Shown: piece after piece, positions 61,155 to 64,000 of the stretch
Position numbering within the stretch: the first letter of the stretch is position 1
Layout: every line of letters begins with the position of its first letter
DNA from: Ruminobacter amylophilus
GTDB taxonomy: Bacteria; Pseudomonadota; Gammaproteobacteria; Enterobacterales; Succinivibrionaceae
Length of the DNA: 64,000 nucleotides
Assembly: GCF_900115655.1 (NCBI RefSeq)
Contig: NZ_FOXF01000003.1
Span: forward strand, 79,353-143,352
Direction: 5' to 3'
The notes under the pieces: model-generated
What the model was told of the DNA's origin: nothing
Databases searched by the model: none
What the model saw: the letters and a program-made list of their open reading frames with translations, nothing else
Made by a program: the position numbers and the translations under genes

Positions 61155-62909
61155 TCAGATGTTGTTTTCAAGCTTTTCAAAGCCCACCTTGATAATCTGC
61201 GAACCGAATACTTCACAGATGGTGAAGCGGCAGTCAATGACGGTCAGACGTTCACCTACGGTAGGAATGCCGCCGAGGTGGTATGAAAGGAAGTCTCCAA
61301 GGTTAAGATCCTGTTCCTTTGAGGTGATGACAAGATCGTATTTTTCGGCAATTTCAGTCATGTTGGATTCGCCGGACAGAAGAATATCTCCGTTATAAGG
61401 ATAATGAACCTTCTTGACCGGAGTGTCACCGTTGAAGATTGCATTCAGCAGAAGCTCGTCGTCGGAGTGTCCGATAATGGAGATGATATCTCCCTTCTTA
61501 AGCTTGAGGCGGCTTACCGGATGCAGAATCTGGCTCTTGCGGAATACGGAGGCAACCATGGTTCTGTTCGGAAACTTGATTTCGCTCAGCAGCTGATCCT
61601 GACAGGTTTTATGCTTGATTTCGTAATTGAAGATTTCATAGTCATCGTCAATGGTTATACCCATCTGACCCTTGCTTACCGGAGTGGTGGAGCTTGGAGC
61701 GTAAACGTCAAAGAATTTCGCCACCGGAAGAATGGTGGCTCCCTGTACCAGCAGCGAGAATATCACCACCACGAAGGCGATGTTGAAGAAGATGTCTCCG
61801 TTAGGAATGTCATTCATGATAGGGTAGATAGCCAGTACGATAGGTACTGAGCCTCTCAGGCCTACCCACGAGATGAACAGCAGCTCCCTGGTGCTGAATT
61901 TGAACAGCAGTTTAAGACAGAGAAATACGGCGACCGGTCTTGCAAGAAACGCCATGACGCATGCCACGATAAGACCGTCGACTGTGTGTTCTATAAGTTT
62001 AGGCGGTTCAACCAGCAGTCCGAGCATCAGGAACAGACATATCTGCGACAGCCAGGTAAGACCGTCCTGCACAGGACGTATGTAAAGCAGCTGTCTCATG
62101 TTGGTGTTGCTGATGATCATGCCGATGATGAATATTGCCAGGAATCCTGAACCGTCCATGGATGAGGTGATGGCGAAACCGGTAAAGGCCACGCCGAGCA
62201 CCAGAAGGGAGTAGAGACCGTTAGGAATGTTTATGGCGTTCAGAAGCATTCTTCCGAGATAGCCGAATACGATGCCGAACACGATACCGAAGGAGAACTG
62301 TTTGATGAAGAACAGCAGGGCGTTTGAAATGGTAAATGTTTCTGAGGCGGTAACGTCATTGGAATTGACTGTGGCCTTGATGATTTCAATAACTGTAATT
62401 GTCAGAAAGATCGCCATAGGGTCGTTGGTTGCGGATTCAATTTCCAGCGGTCCCTGAACCTTGTTTTTAAGGCTTACGCCGTTGCTTCCCAGGAGAGAGA
62501 ACACCGCACCGGCGTCTGTTGAACCGATCATGCATCCCACAAGCAGTGATTCAAAAAAGCTCATTTTGAATATGTAGTAGACGGCTCCACCGACAATAAG
62601 CGTGGTAATCAGTACCCCGAGGGTGGAAAGTATTATCGCGGGCTTTGATGCGGTTTTAAAGGTGAAGAAGCTTGTCTGACAGCCACCGTCAAAAATAATG
62701 ATCGCAAGAGCCAGATTTGCGATATAGAAGGCCAGATGATAATTGCTGAATTGAATGCCGAGAATAATTCCGTTTTCTCCGCACATCATTCCGAGAATAA
62801 GGAACAGAAGCAGAACCGGCAGACCCATAATTGAGGAAATTCGACTAGCAAAGATGCTGCATGACAGCAGCAGCCCTATGATCAACATAATGTGATTTAG
62901 CTGGTCCAT
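61155..62909 (-). CDS. K+/H+ antiporter, NhaP2/CvrA type
   Basis: A 584-aa cation/proton antiporter of the CPA1/NhaP2 type that keeps potassium and pH balance. About twelve hydrophobic helices (residues 5-400) contain the conserved IGSTDAGAVFSLLGSNGVSL and ESATNDPMAIFLT segments, with the TDAG and ND acidic residues of the ion site. The cytoplasmic C-terminus has an RCK_C (TrkA-C) domain, VSRLKLKKGDIISIIGHSDD, and a final CorC/HlyC-type domain, SYHLGGIPTVGERLTVIDCRFT. Length matches NhaP2 (578). The ATG has AGGGA upstream. It is monocistronic. Confidence 0.93.
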   Translation of the reverse strand: MDQLNHIMLIIGLLLSCSIFASRISSIMGLPVLLLFLILGMMCGENGIILGIQFSNYHLAFYIANLALAIIIFDGGCQTSFFTFKTASKPAIILSTLGVLITTLIVGGAVYYIFKMSFFESLLVGCMIGSTDAGAVFSLLGSNGVSLKNKVQGPLEIESATNDPMAIFLTITVIEIIKATVNSNDVTASETFTISNALLFFIKQFSFGIVFGIVFGYLGRMLLNAINIPNGLYSLLVLGVAFTGFAITSSMDGSGFLAIFIIGMIISNTNMRQLLYIRPVQDGLTWLSQICLFLMLGLLVEPPKLIEHTVDGLIVACVMAFLARPVAVFLCLKLLFKFSTRELLFISWVGLRGSVPIVLAIYPIMNDIPNGDIFFNIAFVVVIFSLLVQGATILPVAKFFDVYAPSSTTPVSKGQMGITIDDDYEIFNYEIKHKTCQDQLLSEIKFPNRTMVASVFRKSQILHPVSRLKLKKGDIISIIGHSDDELLLNAIFNGDTPVKKVHYPYNGDILLSGESNMTEIAEKYDLVITSKEQDLNLGDFLSYHLGGIPTVGERLTVIDCRFTICEVFGSQIIKVGFEKLENNI

Positions 62910-63257
62910 TCTGAATTAATCCCTGTTCTTATCGGCTGATTCGGTGTCAGTGCCGTTTTTGAAAGTTAGTTCACGGCTTTATAAATCAGCGCTCCATCCC
63001 TGTTCTGTAAATGCTTTCAGTAATTATAAACATTAAACTTGAGTCAAAAACAGTAAAATTTAAATATTTTATATTTTTGGCTAAATAATAAACAAAACTC
63101 CTCTTATTATCTTAACATGAAAAAACGCATGGTTCCTGCCGTCTGTTTAAAAAGCTGTCAGTTTTTGACAGTAAAATCATAATTATGAAACTCAACTTTC
63201 CCACATGATTTTGAGTGGAAAAACATAGCGCAACCTTAATCCATGCGGTTTAGGTGT
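62910..63257. other. AT-rich intergenic region right of the antiporter
   Basis: About 350 bases, AT-rich. CTGTCA-GTTTT-TGACAG (63155-63171) is a small hairpin. No gene is seen. The antiporter promoter should lie near 62930-63100. Confidence 0.4.
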
Positions 63258-63466
63258 TTTTTAAAAACATGTATTGATTTTTATGACAATTTTGGAGTTT
63301 TTTTGGTGGCGAATTCTTCGTACAGACCTAATACGAAATCCTGAATATAAGCAATCTGTTCGGTAAACCAGCTGCTGAGCATTTTGAAAGCCAGTACCAT
63401 TGCCTTTTCGTAACAGCTTTTTTTCCCGAGTTTGATACCAAATCGTTAAAGACCTCTTGAAAAAAG
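63258..63466 (-). pseudogene. Possible gene remnant cut by an ISL3-family element
   Basis: The minus strand next to the ISL3 end reads GIKLGKKSCYEKAMVLAFKM and SWFTEQIAYIQDFVLGLYEE then a lysine-rich end and a stop, an ordered helical pattern not expected by chance. Upstream in the same frame a stop occurs, and only another frame is open toward the IS end, so a frameshift and the insertion have broken it. No family is assigned; the remnant could also be part of an older mobile element. Confidence 0.35.
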
Positions 63467-64000
63467 GGCTCTTCACGGAATTGTTGTGAATGTAAATATT
63501 GAAGAAGGGGCAAAAGTATTCTAGTATTTAATACCACACAAAAACAAATAGAGATACTTTATGCCCCTTCAGACGTATCACAGATAAACTCAGTCTGCCA
63601 ACCATTTATTTTAGTTTCAACCAGTTCCGATCCCAAAACCTTAAAATCCGTTTATTCTTTCGAAAGCAACCGCCAGACTGTCCTTTTTGCAGAAAAAAGA
63701 ATGTATATGCTCATGCCAGACACTCAACTGAAATTAAGGATTTTCCGGATCATCCTAAACACCGGCTAAGTCTGGTTTTTCACTATCACGGATACAAGTG
63801 TAGAGAATGCGGACAATATTTTACAGAGGACATACCTGAAAAGATTCCGCATGCCAGAATAACCTGTCGTGCTGCAGAATGGATTAGAAGCCTGTTATCC
63901 AAAAACATGTCTGTTTCTGCTGTTGCGGAAATTACCGGTATCCATTGGGAAACAGTTAAGAAAATCCATCAGGGAATCATGGATGAATTTCTTAAAAAAC
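63467..64000 (+). mobile_element. Left end of an ISL3-family insertion sequence, truncated by the window
   Basis: The terminal repeat begins GGCTCTTCACGGAATTG at 63467, of the ISL3 type, and matches the solo end at 50750. GAAGGGGCAAAAGTAT at 63504-63519 nearly pairs with ATACTTTATGCCCCTTC at 63554-63570, a long hairpin before the transposase. The element continues beyond the window, so its right end and any target duplication cannot be checked. Confidence 0.8.
63562..64000 (+). CDS. ISL3-family transposase, N-terminal part
   Basis: The frame is open from about 63532 (previous stop at 63529-63531) to the end of the window. It encodes a zinc-finger pair, CPFCRKKN and CRECGQYF (about residues 44-85 from 63562), then helix-turn-helix sequence VSAVAEITGIHWETVKKIHQ, as in ISL3-family transposases. 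No in-frame ATG precedes the zinc finger; the ATG at 63561 is one base out of frame and stops after eight codons, so the start is unclear or the gene has a frameshift. The catalytic DDE domain lies outside the window. Function was transposition of its own element. Confidence 0.8.

Overview
The window looks like a chromosomal segment of a Gram-negative gammaproteobacterium. It has an outer-membrane TamA/TamB pair, a LolA-like carrier, a YfaS-type alpha-2-macroglobulin, PBP1C, an NhaP2-type antiporter and a class I fumarase. Moderate GC with AT-rich intergenic regions, an anaerobe-style gene set and the protein style suggest the Succinivibrionaceae/Aeromonadales. That placement is inference; no rRNA gene is present to settle it.

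Layout. 1-2.8 kb: 3' part of carB with its terminator. 2.9-10.1 kb: a small secreted protein, then tamA-tamB. 10.3-14.5 kb: a zinc-ribbon membrane protein (minus strand), a pyridoxal-kinase-like gene and a nucleoside-recognition (SpmA/SpmB-like) membrane protein. 14.6-50.7 kb: an aryl polyene (APE) type pathway broken into four plus-strand operons. These are (1) a chain-length-factor-like ketosynthase and an acyltransferase, 14.6-16.2 kb; (2) two acyl carrier proteins, an AMP-forming acyl activating enzyme and a hot-dog dehydratase, 25.3-27.9 kb; (3) a glycosyltransferase, an LpxL-like acyltransferase, a thioesterase, a LolA-like carrier, an MMPL exporter, a ketosynthase and a dehydratase, 36.9-44.0 kb; (4) a ketoreductase, a ketosynthase, a membrane protein and a methyltransferase, 47.0-50.7 kb.

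Between the APE blocks sit unrelated genes: a 1577-aa alpha-2-macroglobulin without a visible thioester motif, a voltage-gated cation channel with a TGDDW filter next to pbpC, a MoxR/CobS-like AAA+ ATPase behind a hairpin-rich leader, an AT-rich island with an HTH regulator, a protein recalling mobile-element regulators and a coiled-coil protein, a large carbohydrate-binding lipoprotein with a variable Ser/Gly/Asp linker, an Na+:alanine symporter, a stand-alone HAD phosphatase and an unrecognised 552-aa protein.

Right end, 50.7-64 kb: degraded IS256- and ISL3-type sequences, a cysteine-pair Sel1/TPR protein, a TPM-domain protein whose hydrophobic leader lies out of frame across an A9 run, fumarase with a good promoter, a GT2 glycosyltransferase, a 1355-aa Sel1-repeat membrane protein, the NhaP2-type antiporter, and the left end of an ISL3-family element that runs off the window.

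Working together: the APE genes should make a methylated aryl-polyene acid on ACPs, attach it to a lipid or sugar-lipid, and move it to the outer membrane with the MMPL/LolA pair. TamAB, A2M and PBP1C also act at the envelope, so most of the window serves the cell surface. No tRNA, rRNA, CRISPR array or prophage was seen.
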